Positions 38,362-50,799 are shown, counted from the first letter of the stretch. The stretch: DNA of 64,000 nt from Flaccisagitta enflata (GCA_965153355.1 OZ231128.1:4712001-4776000); one strand, 5' to 3'. Numbers and translations are program-made. Notes: generated from the sequence alone by a model not told the origin.

Positions 38362-39841
38362 CAGTGGACTACTACGTTATTGGCACCTGATTTAACAGCA
38401 TTTCGGATTTAGCAGCCAAGATACCTTGGTCCCAAATTTTTATAGGCTTTTGCAATGTTAATTTTTCCTGATTTAACAACACCTGATTTTACTGCCAAAT
38501 CTGATGTACAGGCGCTATTTTCTGGTCCTATTGAATAGTTATGACGCACTGAAAATTACCATAGAATTTGCTACCCAAGCTATATAAGTCATGATATTTA
38601 TAAAATGAAATTTAATGACAATTTTTGTTTTTATGTTTTTAAGTAAACTATCAACAGCCATATTTTGCATGAATTGACTTGCATACGCAAGTTTTAATAT
38701 CCAATCCTTTGGTTTACAGCTGAAAAAATATGCGAAATACAATAAAAAACTCCTTTTGTCAATGTACCATGGCTCATTGAAAATTTTAGATTTGCATAGA
38801 AAATCAAAATATCAACAAAACAAGAACATAGCGCAATTCCTAAAACACAAACTGAGGGCGCTATGTTCTTGTTTTAATGATATTTTAATTTTTTATGCAA
38901 ATTCAAAATTTTCAGTGAGCAGTTACTGAAACGATTGTCATTATTTTTTTCACTTTTTAGTCTCATCAAAATCGAATTTCCTTCAATCTTTTTGCATTTT
39001 TGTCATTTGACAATAACAGATCGGTTTCCTCATGTAAGTTTACACATTTAAGTACAAAAAAATAAACACAAGCATTGACTTATGCAAAAATAGTAAAGTG
39101 AATTGTTTCTTTGTCCTCTGGGTAAATTCCTCTTTCTTTAATTTCAGTGCGTCTTATCCCCAATTCAAAGGCATCAATTTAAGATTTCATCAAGTTTATA
39201 GTAAATTTTTTTTTCATCTTTCTATTCTTAGTAAAAATTGAAGATCATAAAATTGAAGATCATAGATACATAAAAAAGTCAAAAAGGAAATAAGAATGAA
39301 AAAAAATATGAAAGAATAAAATGAAAAGTGAAGTCCTAAAACTCAAAACTGGCATTGTGCACGTTGTTTTTTTTCATGTATTCATAGACTGATCCCTAGC
39401 CCTAACCCTACCCTACCCTTAACCCTACCCTTGCCCTAACCTCACGCCTATTACAACCCCTAACCCTAAAACATTTCCTAGAACTCAACCAAATGAACAT
39501 TTGTATAGAGAAATTTGAATAAAGATCAAGATGTATTGCTTTTGTAGTATTCTTTATGTTGCTAAATAGCTTTGGCATCTTTTCTATGATAAAGATTCTT
39601 TGATATGTCAAAGCAAGCCTTTCCGAGGTTATGGCTGTCAATCTGTCACTCAGTTTACCAGATGCATAAATGTTCAATCATTGCAATTCATTGAGCACAT
39701 ATGTTAGCATATTTAACTTTGTTAGATGTGATTTTTTTTGCAAAAAAATGGCAAAAAATTTGTTATTCGATTTAACAGCATTCGGATTTAACAGCCAAAA
39801 TCACCCAGTCCCTTCAAGACCGTTATATCGGATTTCCACTG
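38362..39841. mobile_element. TA-flanked element with CAGTGGA ends (pogo/Tigger-like remnant)
   Basis: Left TACAGTGGACTACTACG and right CGGATTTCCACTGTA give short inverted ends with TA. Both ends carry GATTTAACAGCA in the same orientation. Inside are a small foldback (38768-38940) and a telomere-like stretch at 39393. No transposase frame seen. Confidence 0.6.
39393..39474 (+). repeat. Interstitial telomere-like CCCTAA repeats
   Basis: About ten degenerate units (CCCTAACCCTACCCTACCCT and similar), consistent with the TTAGGG class on the other strand. Confidence 0.75.
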
Positions 39842-40448
39842 TACACCCCTGTGTCCAACAGGACATTGGCCCTTTGGGGCATCTGCCCTAAAAGCATGAT
39901 CCCATTTCACCCACTTGTCACAAGACCAATTAAAGGGTGGGGAATCTGCTCAGTCCGTCAAAAATTTTCTTTGGTCAAGATTTGGGACCCTACCGGTACA
40001 CATCTCAGGTCAAAAAGCCATATCAGGTCAAGGTCTTAAAATGGGCAATTTGAAAATCTGATTGCAGATTGAGAATCGTTGCAAAAAAACTGCTTAATGA
40101 ATACATCCTTCCTTTTTTTACATTCCATCAGGTAGGCTGGGAAATAAATCCTGTTACTTTTCAGTTACAACCTTAAATTTTTGCTAGAATGTCCGTGATG
40201 GTCATGAGAGTACACACATCAAATTTCAAGTCGATATCTTAAATAGTTCAGATTTTATGACATTTTTCCGAAGTTTATACCGCTTCCAATCCTAACTCAA
40301 CTGCTTACTGAGGTTTCTTTTTAATCTGCTAACTGGTAGAACAAATTTCTCAGAGTACAAAATCGAAAGCAAAGAAACTGCGTGTGTAACTCGGCTGCGC
40401 GCATAAATAATTTGAATGATAGCTACGATCAAATGGATGAAACTTGAG

Positions 40449-40464
40449 AGCGAGAGAGCGAGAG

Positions 40465-40525
<61 letters not shown>
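40449..40525 (+). repeat. GA microsatellite
   Basis: GAGAGCGA leading to a pure GA tract. Confidence 0.95.
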
Positions 40526-40528
<3 letters not shown>

Positions 40529-40539
40529 AGATTTATCGG

Positions 40540-41607
40540 CGAGGTGAATCATCCCAATTGTTGCACAGCGCAATGTGATGATTTATTAGTGGCATGTGCC
40601 TCACAACATAATATAAATTGATATTAGTGGTCCCTCTCAGATCTGAAAAGGGTAATAATTACAAATCTTACATTTATCTCCTCAATGTAAAGTAATCTTG
40701 ATTTTTTAAACAGACAAATCTAATTTTTGAAAGATATTTTAAAAAAAAATTTTTAAAGTAAAACAAATTTTGAAGCAAAAAAAATCAGTAACGAAAAAAC
40801 ATTTTTCAAACAAAAAATGATAAAATTTATAAAGTAAAAAAAAAGGTGAAAAAACTTAAGAAAAATTTTTTTGAAAATAAAAATTCTAAATAAAAAAAAA
40901 TTTGAAACAAAGATTCTTGAAAAGAAAAAAATTTTGAAGCAAAAAAAATTTTGTGGCAAAGAAATTCAAGCGAAAAAATTTTTGAAGCAAAAAAATTTAA
41001 ACAAAAAAATCTTTTACGCAAAAAAAATTTTAAAACAAAGAAATTTTGAAGCAACAAAATTTTGAAGCAACAAAATTTTGAAGCAATAAATTTTTGAAGC
41101 GAAAAAAGGCAAAAACATCTTTAGAGCAAAAAAATTTTAGAAGCGATAAAATTTTTGAAGCAAAACTATCTTTGAAGCCAAAAAAATTTGTGAAGTGAAA
41201 ACAATTTTTAAGCGAAAAAAATTTTTTAAGAGAAACAATTTTGAAGTAAAGAAATTTTTGAAACAAAAAAAACCTAAGAAAAAAATTTGAAAAAAAAATT
41301 TTAAGAAAAAAATTTTTAAAACGAAAAAAATTTTAAAGCAAAAAAATTTCAAAGCAAAAAAATTTTGAGGGCAAAAAATTTCTTTATAAAATATATTAGT
41401 CTTTTTTTAACTATTCAACCTATATTAACCCCATAAAAACTTCAATGAAATATTAAGCATGAAATTGTTGAATATTGAATATTTGAATTTAATTTTAGAT
41501 CTGAAAAAACTAATTTCACATGAGATTACATTATGAGGTTCCATATGGTACCCGCCACTAATAAAATATTGAGTTGCGCTGTGCAATGCCTGGGATGATG
41601 TTTCACG
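40540..41607. mobile_element. Foldback-like element with A/T-rich interior
   Basis: Left GTGAATCATCCCAATTGTTGCACAGCGCAA mirrors right TTGCGCTGTGCAATGCCTGGGATGATG (compare in part). TTATTAGTGGC mirrors GCCACTAATAA. The interior is a degenerate array of AAAAAAATTTTGAAGC units (40740-41370). A 37-bp duplication of TTGCGCTGTGCARTGCCTGG follows at the right end to 41643. Confidence 0.65.
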
Positions 41608-42394
41608 AGTTGCGCTGTGCAGTGCCTGGGATGATGATTCACGTGTATCAATTATCAGTACAGGGCCGGATCAAGCATGAAATTAAAGACATTTTGGGGC
41701 CAGACTGATTCTATACGCTGCACAGAAAACGACCTACTAACAAAAACGGCCCGTAATGAGGATAACTTAATCAAAAGAGGGGCCGTATTAAAAAAAAGAC
41801 TTGTGTTTTTTCAGCCTCTTTCAGCGCGAGGATGCGATCATTTGCCAATATGTCATCAATAAATTCAATATTATAAATTGTAATTATTTTGAACTACTAT
41901 TTTTCCGTTGGTAGCCAAAGCAGAACTTCAAGCTCTATCCATAGGTGCCACTCCCAGGGTAATAGAAGGTGGCGTTTAGCGGTACAGGCAATATCTTACA
42001 CGCAGTTGAGTTTGATTTCAGAGCAAAATCATAACTGTTCCGACCCTCATGCCCCTCTTGTTCAAGCCCTACATCAGGAACATAGTCAAAATTATCATCA
42101 AACGTTAAAACAAACAAAATCTTTGCCAAAGAGCAAACTTGACCTGAATATGACATGTGACGTCAAATTTGACCATGTTCTAGTTGGAACATCAAAAAAA
42201 AAAAAAAAGACAATTTCATTTTACACATTTTACACTTTTATGCAAGGATTCTGAATCTGCAATCAGATTTTCAAATTTCCCATTTTGAAATTTTAGCCTC
42301 ATATAGCCTTTTGACCTGAAATATGTAATGGTAGCGTCCAAAATCTTGACCTGAGAAAATTTTGATGGATTGAGCTGATTCCCCACCCTCGCTA

Positions 42395-43162
42395 CTGTCT
42401 CACATAAGGTTTGAGACAAGAATGACATTACTATGCGTTTTTTTTCATTTTTGCAGAGTTCATGAGTATAGAAACCAAGAACCGTCAAGTAGAAAATCTT
42501 TCCTGAGGCGCTTTTTGAAAAACAAGGCCGGATACACGGCCATCAGTTGCGGACGGGTGGGCAGGGGCGGAAATACGCGTTTTCCCACTTTTCAACTCGA
42601 GCATGACCGACCGACCAACCGACCGACCAACCGACCGACCAACGGACGGACAAAGCCTCTTATAGAGTTGCGTGTCCGCAACAAAAAATGAAAAAATCAA
42701 GATTTTTAGCATTTTTTTGCAAAAAAATTTTTTAGGTTGATTTGACCTATTTTTTGACAGCATAATGTTAATCCTGATAAAATTCCAATTCATTTGATAG
42801 GTCGCACTGTATGGTTTTCATAAGAAATGAAAAATTCATATTTTAGGCCACCGTTGTAATTTTGTAACGGTGGTTTTAAAAATGAAAATTTTATTTTTTG
42901 TGAAAACTATATAGTGCGACCTATCAAATGAAAGGGAATTTCATCAGGATTATCATTATGCTGTCAATAGATAGGTCAAACCAACCTGAAAAATAGTTCA
43001 TGCAAAATGAAGCTAAAAATATTGAATTTTTCATTTTTTTCAAAAAGCGCCCTGGGAAAGATTTTCTACTTGATAGTCCTAGGTTTGTATACTCATGAAC
43101 TCTACAAAATGCAAAAAACTGCATAGTAATATCATTCTTGTCTCAAACCTTATGTGAGACAG
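42395..43162. mobile_element. Foldback family X copy with nested hairpin element
   Basis: Ends CTGTCTCACATAAGGTTTGA and TCAAACCTTATGTGAGACAG with TA outside. Inner arms CATTTGATAGGTCGCACTGT and its inverse surround a central hairpin (CCACCGTTGTAATTTTGTAA). The hairpin element at 42521-42688 interrupts one arm. The stretch at 42905 serves as an empty-site reference for the nest at 35715. Confidence 0.88.
42521..42688 (+). mobile_element. Dispersed hairpin element, GTTGCG arm type
   Basis: Begins AACAAGGCCGGATACACGGC, ends GAGTTGCGTGTCCGCAACAA. Arms AGTTGCGGAC (42545-42554) and GTCCGCAAC (42674-42682) pair 9 of 9. CCGACCGACCAACCGACCGA inside. Confidence 0.92.
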
Positions 43163-43581
43163 TAGGTCACAATTGGTCTTGTGACAAGTGGGTGAAGTTG
43201 GATCATGCTTTTTATACATTTCTGGACCCTGTTACTATAAGGGCTGCAGCTGAATTGAGGCTTATTTTCACTTGATTTTGATTTTTGAACTGCGAAGCAG
43301 ATTTGGGGCTTGAAATAATTAATCAAGAACAAATCTAATTTCAATGAAAAAGCTTTGCTCAAGTCACAGGCTCAACTTGGCTGACTTTTGTGCCAAAAAG
43401 ATAATCTATAAGCTAGAAATGGCTAATATAAGCGTTGGGGCTTGAAAAGGCTGATGTTAGTCCTACGAAAGGGGACACAAGTAAAGGAGATTAGAAACAG
43501 GAAAAAAAAACCTTTCAGGAATCAAGGGTCAGCTGCCCCTCCAAGCAGGTGCTTAACGAGAATGATCTCCCATATTTGTTG

Positions 43582-44064
43582 AACAAGGCTAACACCTATA
43601 AGTCGCGTGCAAGACACATAATTTTACTTCATAATCACATACCAACTAAAATGACTTTCATGGAATTTGACTTAAAATGATTTAAATGACCTAAAACGAG
43701 TAAGAACGACTTTAATTGACTCAAATTGACCTTAAATGACTAAAATGACTAAAGTAGCTAAAATGACTTATTATGACTTAAATTGACAGAAATGACTTAA
43801 ATTTACTTAAAATGACCTAAATTGAATCAAATTGACCTGAAATCATTATAATGACAAAAATTTCAAAAATGACTCAACTGACTTAAATTGACTTAAAGTT
43901 ATTAAAAATAACTTACAATGATCTGATTTGACTTAAAATAACTCCATTGACTTAAAATGACTTGATAGGAAACAAATTAAAAAAGTAAAATGGGGACCGA
44001 CCAACCGACCAACCAGCCGATGAACAAAGCGGGGTATAGAGTAGTGTAGCACACGACTAAAAAT
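43582..44064 (+). mobile_element. Dispersed hairpin element with ATGACTTAAA body
   Basis: Begins AACAAGGCTAACACCTATAA with arm AGTCGCGTGC (43601-43610). The right arm GCACACGACT (44049-44058) matches at 9 of 10. The body is about 300 bp of ten-base units similar to ATGACTTAAA. Confidence 0.85.
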
Positions 44065-44272
44065 ATCTTGATCTGCGAAAAGCAAGAAAAAAGTCTTCCA
44101 GGTTTCTTGCATGAGATCAAAAAACATTTTCCGCTGGTCCCATCATCATCAGTTGGTGATCCCGTTATCATCTATCTCCAATCCCGCTCTAACCAAATGG
44201 CGTCGCATTTATCCTATTGATAGGAGAAAGGAATTTATGAATTTAATTCACCTTAAATCGTTACGATTGGTA

Positions 44273-44275
<3 letters not shown>

Positions 44276-44360
<85 letters not shown>
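44276..44360 (+). repeat. CT microsatellite
   Basis: Pure CT tract. Confidence 0.95.
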
Positions 44361-44365
<5 letters not shown>

Positions 44366-44483
44366 CATCCCCGACACATAACTGCAATGAATTGCATTAC
44401 GAACCAGTCGCCCAGGGGCAATATGTGGTCAGCGATACCCGTTGCTCTGCTTTTCATGACTGAGAATTTGACTTAGGGGGAGC

Positions 44484-45387
44484 AGGGCAGCGGTCCTAAA
44501 GGGGACGAAGTCCTGTAGAACACAGGGGGACTTTCGTTTGTCCTGCCTGAGAGTGTGGTTTTGAATCCTCATTCAACTGATTTAAAGTCTGAGAGGGCTG
44601 ATCTGAGGCCTGAGAAATCAGCATCGAAGCCTAAGGGCTCATGGGAGGCCTGGGAAGCCAGATGAGACCCATGATTGTTGATTTGAAGCTTCAGAGGGCT
44701 GAGAGGGCATATTTCAGGTCTGAGAGGGCAGATTTGAGGCCTGCCAGGGTAGATTTTAGGTCTGTAAGGTCAAAGAGGGCTGATTTGAGGCCTGAGGGGG
44801 CTGATCTGAGGCTCAAGGGGGCTGATTAGAGGCCTGAGAGGACAGATTTGAGGCCTGAGAGGGCAGATTTGAGGCCTGTGAGGGCAGATTTGAGGCCAGC
44901 TCGAGGGCAGATTTGAGGCCCGAGAAGGCAGATTTAAGGCCCGAGAGGGCAGATTTGAGACCCGAGAGAGCAGATTTGAGACCCAAGAGGGCAGATTTGA
45001 GACCCGAGAGGGCAGATTTGAGACCCGAGAGGGCAGATTTGAGACCCGAGAGGGCAGATTTGAAACCCGAGAGGGCAGATTTGAAACCCGAGAGGGCAGA
45101 TTTGAAACCCGAGAGGGCAGATTTGAGACCTGAGAGGGCAGATTTGAGACCTGAGAGGGCAAATTTGAGACCTAAGAAGGCTGATTTGAGGTCTGAGGGG
45201 GCTGATTTGTGGCCTGAGAGGGCGGATTTGAGGCCTGAGAGGGCAGATTTGAGGCCTGAGAGGGCAGATTTAAGGCCCGAGAGGGCTGTTTAAAGGCTTG
45301 GCAGGAGGGATGTACGGAATGATAGACAGACAAAAAAAAATCCCCCTGTGTTCTACTGGACTTCGTCCCCTTTGGGGCCATTGCCCA
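44484..45387. mobile_element. Inverted-repeat element enclosing a 21-bp minisatellite
   Basis: Left GGGGACGAAGTCCTGTAGAA then CACAGGGGGA; right TCCCCCTGTG then TTCTACTGGACTTCGTCCCC. The interior (44690-45290) is a 21-bp array around GAGGGCAGATTTGAGACCCG, about 28 units. It reads as a seven-residue repeat in one frame, but that frame is not bounded like a gene. Confidence 0.85.
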
Positions 45388-45874
45388 GAAACTGGATTGT
45401 TGCAATTTCTTAGCGATGGAGGTTTCCCGCAGTGTCATCCACTGTCCAGGTCATGCTTCATGACCCTAGACCCTATAAGCCACTTTTTGGATGGTGAGTC
45501 GATAAGTCCATCTGCTTATAAGTTCAACAGTAACAGAAGTCGATTTTAGCTTTTTTTGCGTTGCCACTCCTGCTTCAATGCCTTATTCCCTAAGTGAACT
45601 CTTACATCACTGCCCCTGCCCACCCTCATCCAACTAAGGTTGGCGCATCCCTGGCCTTGTTTCATCTTGCAATAGCATTAGTTTTCACCTAAACACAGGT
45701 TGCACCTTGCGAGGACAGTGTAGAAAAAACCAGGTCATCGACCTAAGTCGCGTGCATTGGCATTTTAACAAAAGCCGGACAGACCGACAGAGAGGCAAAC
45801 AGACAGAAATTTTCAAAATGACCCTCAAATCAGTGGTCTCCACCTCCCTTTTAATTCGTTGATGTTCAATAGTG

Positions 45875-45971
45875 AAACAAGGCCGAAATTCAACCTATAG
45901 ATGCGTCCTTTGTGTTCTCGTCCTGTGACTGGGCTTGTCATTGCGCGCCCTAAAGAGAGGAAGAGAGGAAG

Positions 45972-46058
<87 letters not shown>

Positions 46059-46173
46059 TGCCCGATTTGCTCGATTTTACGGGAACCAAAAAAAAACACC
46101 ATGGACGGACCAACAGATGGACGGACGGACGGACAGACAAAGCCTCTTATAGAGATGCGAGGACGCATCTAAG
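45875..46173 (+). mobile_element. Dispersed hairpin element, GATGCG arm type, carrying a GA tract
   Basis: Begins AACAAGGCCGAAATTCAACC. Arms AGATGCGTCCT (45899-45909) and AGGACGCATCT (46160-46170) pair 11 of 11. The body includes a pure GA tract (45978-46055). Confidence 0.9.
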
Positions 46174-46204
46174 AATAAAAAAAATGTCCTTCAAGTGATT
46201 TGAA

Positions 46205-46280
46205 ACGGGCAGACGGACCAACCGACTGACCGACCAACCAAAAAGGGGCTTATAGAGTTGCGAAGCGCGCAACTAAAAAC
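46205..46280 (+). mobile_element. Truncated dispersed hairpin element
   Basis: Only the right end remains: GGACCAACCGACTGACCGAC, then TATAGAGTTGCGAAGCGCGC and AACTAAAAAC. Confidence 0.75.
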
Positions 46281-46309
46281 ACGCAAGAGCATACCTCCTT
46301 TACTTTCAC

Positions 46310-46452
46310 CCGACGTTAAAGTTGAGATCTCCTTTCGGTTGTACGCAAAATCTCCGGCGTCATTCGGGCAGCGGAGGGAAGCGCGCTGGGTTGGCTCCTC
46401 TTCTTCCCACTCCACCGTCAGCCTGCTCCTCGTTGTCGTAGCCCCGATTCGT
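46310..46452 (-). CDS. Minus-strand exon candidate
   Basis: 143 nt between a good acceptor (CTGTCGTTTTGCAG) and a donor GTGAAA. Only one frame is open: TTTRSRLTVEWEEEEPTQRA, then SLRCPNDAGDFAYNRKEIST. Phase 2 in, 1 out. GC content is higher than in flanking sequence. Family not recognised. Confidence 0.38.
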
Positions 46453-46700
46453 CTGCAAAACGACAGAGTTTCACAAATGTTATCACAAGGAAGAAAAGTT
46501 AGGCGGCTTTTTATTTCTTTCCCCCAGGATATTTTATTTACTTCTCCGGATGACCAAAGAATTGTTTGATTCTCATCCCGATAGCGTAAGAATTAATAAA
46601 TATATTAAAATTAAGATCAAAATTGAAAACAATCTAAAACTATGTTGTAGTAATCAAATGCCATTTTTGTGGTCTGATAAAAATCTAAAATCTCCTTGAT

Positions 46701-46855
46701 TTTTAGTCGCGGACACGCGACTCTACACCTTGCCGAGTCGGTCGGTAGGTCGGTCGGTAGGTCCGTCCGTCACATTTTTGAATTCCGGGCGGTTTTTACA
46801 TTACTGCTCCTGCCCAACCGTTCGCGACTGTCTTGCCGTGTATCCGGCTTTGTTT
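46701..46855 (-). mobile_element. Dispersed hairpin element
   Basis: TTTTAGTCGCGGACACGCGA to GTGTATCCGGCTTTGTTT. Arms AGTCGCGGAC (46705-46714) and GTTCGCGACT (46820-46829) match at 9 of 10. It gives an uninterrupted version of the element split at 59799-60155. Confidence 0.9.
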
Positions 46856-46936
46856 CTTTTTGGGTAGTGGCCCTGGAGGAGCCAATGACTTTTGATTCCA
46901 TATAGGGCGAAATTCTGGTTTCCGTCTGTCCTTCCC

Positions 46937-47010
46937 GAGAGAGAGAGAGAGAGACAGACCGAGAAAGAGACAAACAGACCAAGAGAGAGACAAATAGACA
47001 GAGAGACCGA

Positions 47011-47095
<85 letters not shown>
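46937..47095 (+). repeat. GA microsatellite with GACAGACC interruptions
   Basis: Degenerate then pure GA tract. Confidence 0.93.
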
Positions 47096-47302
47096 GAGCG
47101 TACATAAAGCCCAAATATGCCTTTGTTAAAAAGTGCTGGTGAATTATGCTGAATGTACTTTTAATCGTAATCGTTCGCGATCAAAGATCATGGAACCGTA
47201 ATTGTAATCAGACTCGCTCATGCAGCAACGTATGCGGAATCATAATTGGTCTAAATCGCATCGCGTTGCCATCGCTTGTTTCACCCGTCTGTCTTTTATT
47301 CA

Positions 47303-47377
<75 letters not shown>

Positions 47378-47458
47378 CTCTCGCTCTCTATCTGCCGAAC
47401 AAGGCCGGATACACGACAATCCAGTCATGGACGGTTTTAACTCATTTGCTAAGAAACA

Positions 47459-47515
<57 letters not shown>
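47303..47515 (+). repeat. Two CT tracts split by a hairpin-element end
   Basis: CT tracts at 47309-47375 and 47464-47515. Between them is AACAAGGCCGGATACACGAC, the left end of a truncated dispersed element (47398-47440). Confidence 0.9.
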
Positions 47516-47519
<4 letters not shown>

Positions 47520-47925
47520 TAAAGTCACACCACTGCTTGATGTTTTTATTTATATATAAATTCACTATCACAAACGTCCTGTACCTACTCACCTAAATAA
47601 GGTGATTATGTAAATAGCTCATAGCTTCCTAATTATTGAATTCTAAGGGGGGGAAGGGATTTGTATTACTTTGTATCGAATCCATATCGCCCTTTTGTAT
47701 CTGTTTGATTGCATTCCGTGCTTTCTTTCACTTACAAAAAATGTCTTTTCATTCATCCTTGGTAAGAAACCCTCGGAAAAACTTCGTCAATTAGCTAAGA
47801 CATTCTTCGGGCATTACGAAACAAAGACTGAAGGTCAAGCATTTGTTGTTGTTTCAGTATCAAGACGGACACTTGGAACACCCAATCATCACCATAATCA
47901 TTCAAAGAATATTCAATCTTTTTAC

Positions 47926-48016
47926 CTATCACCGATGAAATGCCAAGCATCAGGGGTGTTGTAAACGCATTTTCCAGACGATCGTCCTGTTCGGCGCCGC
48001 CTTCCACTTCACAGTC
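47926..48016 (-). CDS. Minus-strand exon candidate
   Basis: 91 nt between ATATCGTAG and GTAAAA with frame DCEVEGGAEQDDRLENAFTT and PLMLGISSVI, phase 0 to 1. The pyrimidine tract is weak. No family recognised and no in-phase neighbour found. Confidence 0.28.
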
Positions 48017-48028
48017 CTACGATATGTG

Positions 48029-48060
48029 AGCCCTATGCCGGTCGTTTAACCACCTGAGAT

Positions 48061-48131
<71 letters not shown>

Positions 48132-48365
48132 TGGATGGATGGATGGTTCGGGTGTGTCAATGTGCAAAAGGTTTTTAGTTCAGATTATCTTCAAAGAGTG
48201 TTAGGACATTAGTTGTAAGATACTTATCTATTTAGTTCTTAATTCGTTCATTGTAATGTAGCTAGTTTTGCTCTTAAATTATGGATAACATGAAAAAAAT
48301 CAAAACAAATTGACTATTTTATTATTTATTCTATGCCGGTCGTTTAACCACCTGAATAAAGAAGG

Positions 48366-48449
<84 letters not shown>

Positions 48450-48635
48450 TTCGGGTTTGTCAATGTGCAAAAGGTTTTTTGATTGGATTATCTTCAAAGA
48501 GTGTTAGAACATTAATCCTAAGATACCTATTTAATTTTTAATTCGTTCATTGTAATGTAGCTAGTTTTGCTCTTAGATTATTGATAACATGGAAATAAAT
48601 CAAAACAAATTGACTATCTTATTATCTATTTTATA
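48029..48635 (+). repeat. Tandem duplication of about 300 bp with internal GA tract
   Basis: Two copies of a unit beginning CTATGCCGGTCGTTTAACCA (48029 and 48331), each with a GA tract, TCAATGTGCAAAAGGTTTTT and TTCATTGTAATGTAGCTAGT. The GA tracts differ in length and interruptions. Confidence 0.92.
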
Positions 48636-48831
48636 AAAAAATTGATAAAAATCCTTTGCTTTTACACAAAAAATTACAATAGAAAAAATATGATTTTTTT
48701 AATGACATCTCAGTTTCATTTTTAACAAAACTGGGTGCAGTTGCTAACGTAAATATTTTTTTTAATCTTTACATGCGCTAAAAAAACTGAAAAACTAAAG
48801 GCCACATCATAGTTACTATCAAGAGAATAAA

Positions 48832-49432
48832 TCTGGCTACTTGATCAGACCTGGCTAATCGATTGGACCCAGCTACTTGATTAGACCTGGCTACTCGATC
48901 AAACTTGGCTACTTGATCAGACCCGGCTGCTTGATCAAACTCGGCTATTCGATCAGACCCGGCTACTCAATCAGACCTGGCTACCTGATCAGACCCGGCT
49001 ACTCGATCAGGCCCGGCTACTCGATCAGACCCGGCTACTCGATCAGACCCGGCTACTCGATCAGACCCGGCTACTCGATCAGACCCGGCTACTCGATCAG
49101 ACCCGGCTACTCGATCAGACCCGGCTACTCGATCAGACCCGGCTACTCGATCAGACTCGGCTACTCGATCAGACCCGGCTACTTGATCAGACCCGGCTAC
49201 TCGATCAGACCCGGCTACTCGATCAGACCCGGCTACTCGATCAGACCCGGCTACTCGATCAGACCCGGCTACTCGATCAGACCCGGCTACTCGATCAGAC
49301 CCGGCTACTCGATCAGACCCGGCTACTCAATCAGACCCGGCTACTCGATCAGACCCGGCTACTCGATCAGACCCGGCTACTCGATCAGACCCGGCTACTC
49401 GATCAGACCCGGCTACTCGATCAGACCCGGCC
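48832..49432 (+). repeat. 18-bp minisatellite CTACTCGATCAGACCCGG
   Basis: About 33 units, degenerate at the left and nearly perfect on the right. Right flank is GC-rich with GGGCAGG and GGTCGGTAC short repeats. The frame encodes a six-residue repeat and is not taken as a gene. Confidence 0.95.
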
Positions 49433-49568
49433 AATGCCTTGCGGGACCCCATGGGCAGGGTCGGCCGGTCCCTCGGCACGGCAGGGCCGGATACCGGAGG
49501 TCGGGAGCTCGGTACGGGCAGGGGCAGTACTGGGGCTCGGTATAGGGGGTCGGTACTAGGTAATGATA

Positions 49569-50142
49569 CAGTATGATTTTTTTGGAATGCAACATAAAAA
49601 ACCTATATATTTCCGCTACTGAGCACCGTAGCAAGATGCAGAGTGCACCATTGGATAGAGCACGAAAAGCTATTTTTTCTATGTTTTTTCTGACATCATA
49701 ATGCATCATGACATATGTCTACCACAATGCCAGTTAAAAACGTTGACATCTCTAACATTAAGAAATCGGCTGTCTGATTCTCCTTCTAAAAACAGTAAGG
49801 AGGTTCAGTTAATCAAATAATTAGCAATCAAGGGGCTTCTGTGTGATTTTCTGGATAGACTTCAGAAAATATTTGTGTTATGATTCAGTTGGCCTCATGA
49901 TCACCAATTATCCTCATCTTTTTTAGAAGGAAAGTCAGACAGCCAATTTCGGATGTTAAAGATGTCAATGTTTTTACTGGTTTGGTGGTAGAAATACGTC
50001 ATATTACATCATGATATCAGAAATAAACAAAGAAAAAATAGTTTTTCGTGCTCTTTGCAATGGTGCAATCCCCATCTTGCTACGATGCTCAGGAGCAGAA
50101 ATAAATAGGTTTCCTATGTTGCATTCCAAAAAAATTATACTG
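49569..50142. mobile_element. TA-flanked foldback MITE
   Basis: 574 bp with ends CAGTATGATTTTTTTGGAAT and ATTCCAAAAAAATTATACTG, TA on both sides. Arms share AGCACGAAAAGCTATTTTTT and TGTCTACCACAATGCCAGT-like blocks. Mirror-image short frames inside are not genes. Confidence 0.92.
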
Positions 50143-50422
50143 TACAAAAAATCTGAGACAAGAATGTACTTCACATTCTTTTTAGAATACTGTTTAAAAT
50201 CATTAACAATGACAAAAAAAAGAGAAAAAAGAAACAAACAACTTGAAATAGAAAAAAAAAGCAGAATGTGCTGCAATTTCAGTTCCTCATTTGTTTTTAG
50301 TTTTAATTCAGTTTGAGACCCTATATGCCGATGTTTGGTTGTCGATGACCGGAAGTGAAGATAATCCCCAATTGCGATACCTGATTATTTCTCGCCATTC
50401 ACTGTCTTCGAGTATTTTCTTT

Positions 50423-50560
<138 letters not shown>

Positions 50561-50659
50561 GAAAGTGAGGAAAAAGACTAATTCATTTCAGCGATTCTTC
50601 CATTTTGATCCTTAAATTCTCTGTTTGTTTTGTTTTATTTGTTTGTTTTGGTTTTTGTC

Positions 50660-50663
<4 letters not shown>

Positions 50664-50746
<83 letters not shown>
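50664..50746 (+). repeat. GTT microsatellite
   Basis: Pure TTG tract. Confidence 0.95.
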
Positions 50747-50748
<2 letters not shown>

Positions 50749-50799
50749 GTCTGCGTGCTTATTTGTTCGACTAAGTAAACATGTTACGGATATCTGATT

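Noticed and set aside
44370-44480. Minus-strand peptide RATGIADHILPLGDWFVMQF, resembling channel-protein motifs
   Set aside because: An AG acceptor and a GTAATG donor exist, but the piece is short, the pyrimidine tract is poor and no in-phase neighbour was found.
44913-45293. 126-residue frame of seven-residue RPERADL repeats
   Set aside because: Produced by a 21-bp minisatellite inside an inverted-repeat element. The opposite strand is equally open and there is no splice or start context.
48877-49545. 222-residue frame of IRPGYS repeats
   Set aside because: An 18-bp minisatellite keeps frame automatically. Its flanks are repeat-like and the same array occurs at 51601 without a matching gene.
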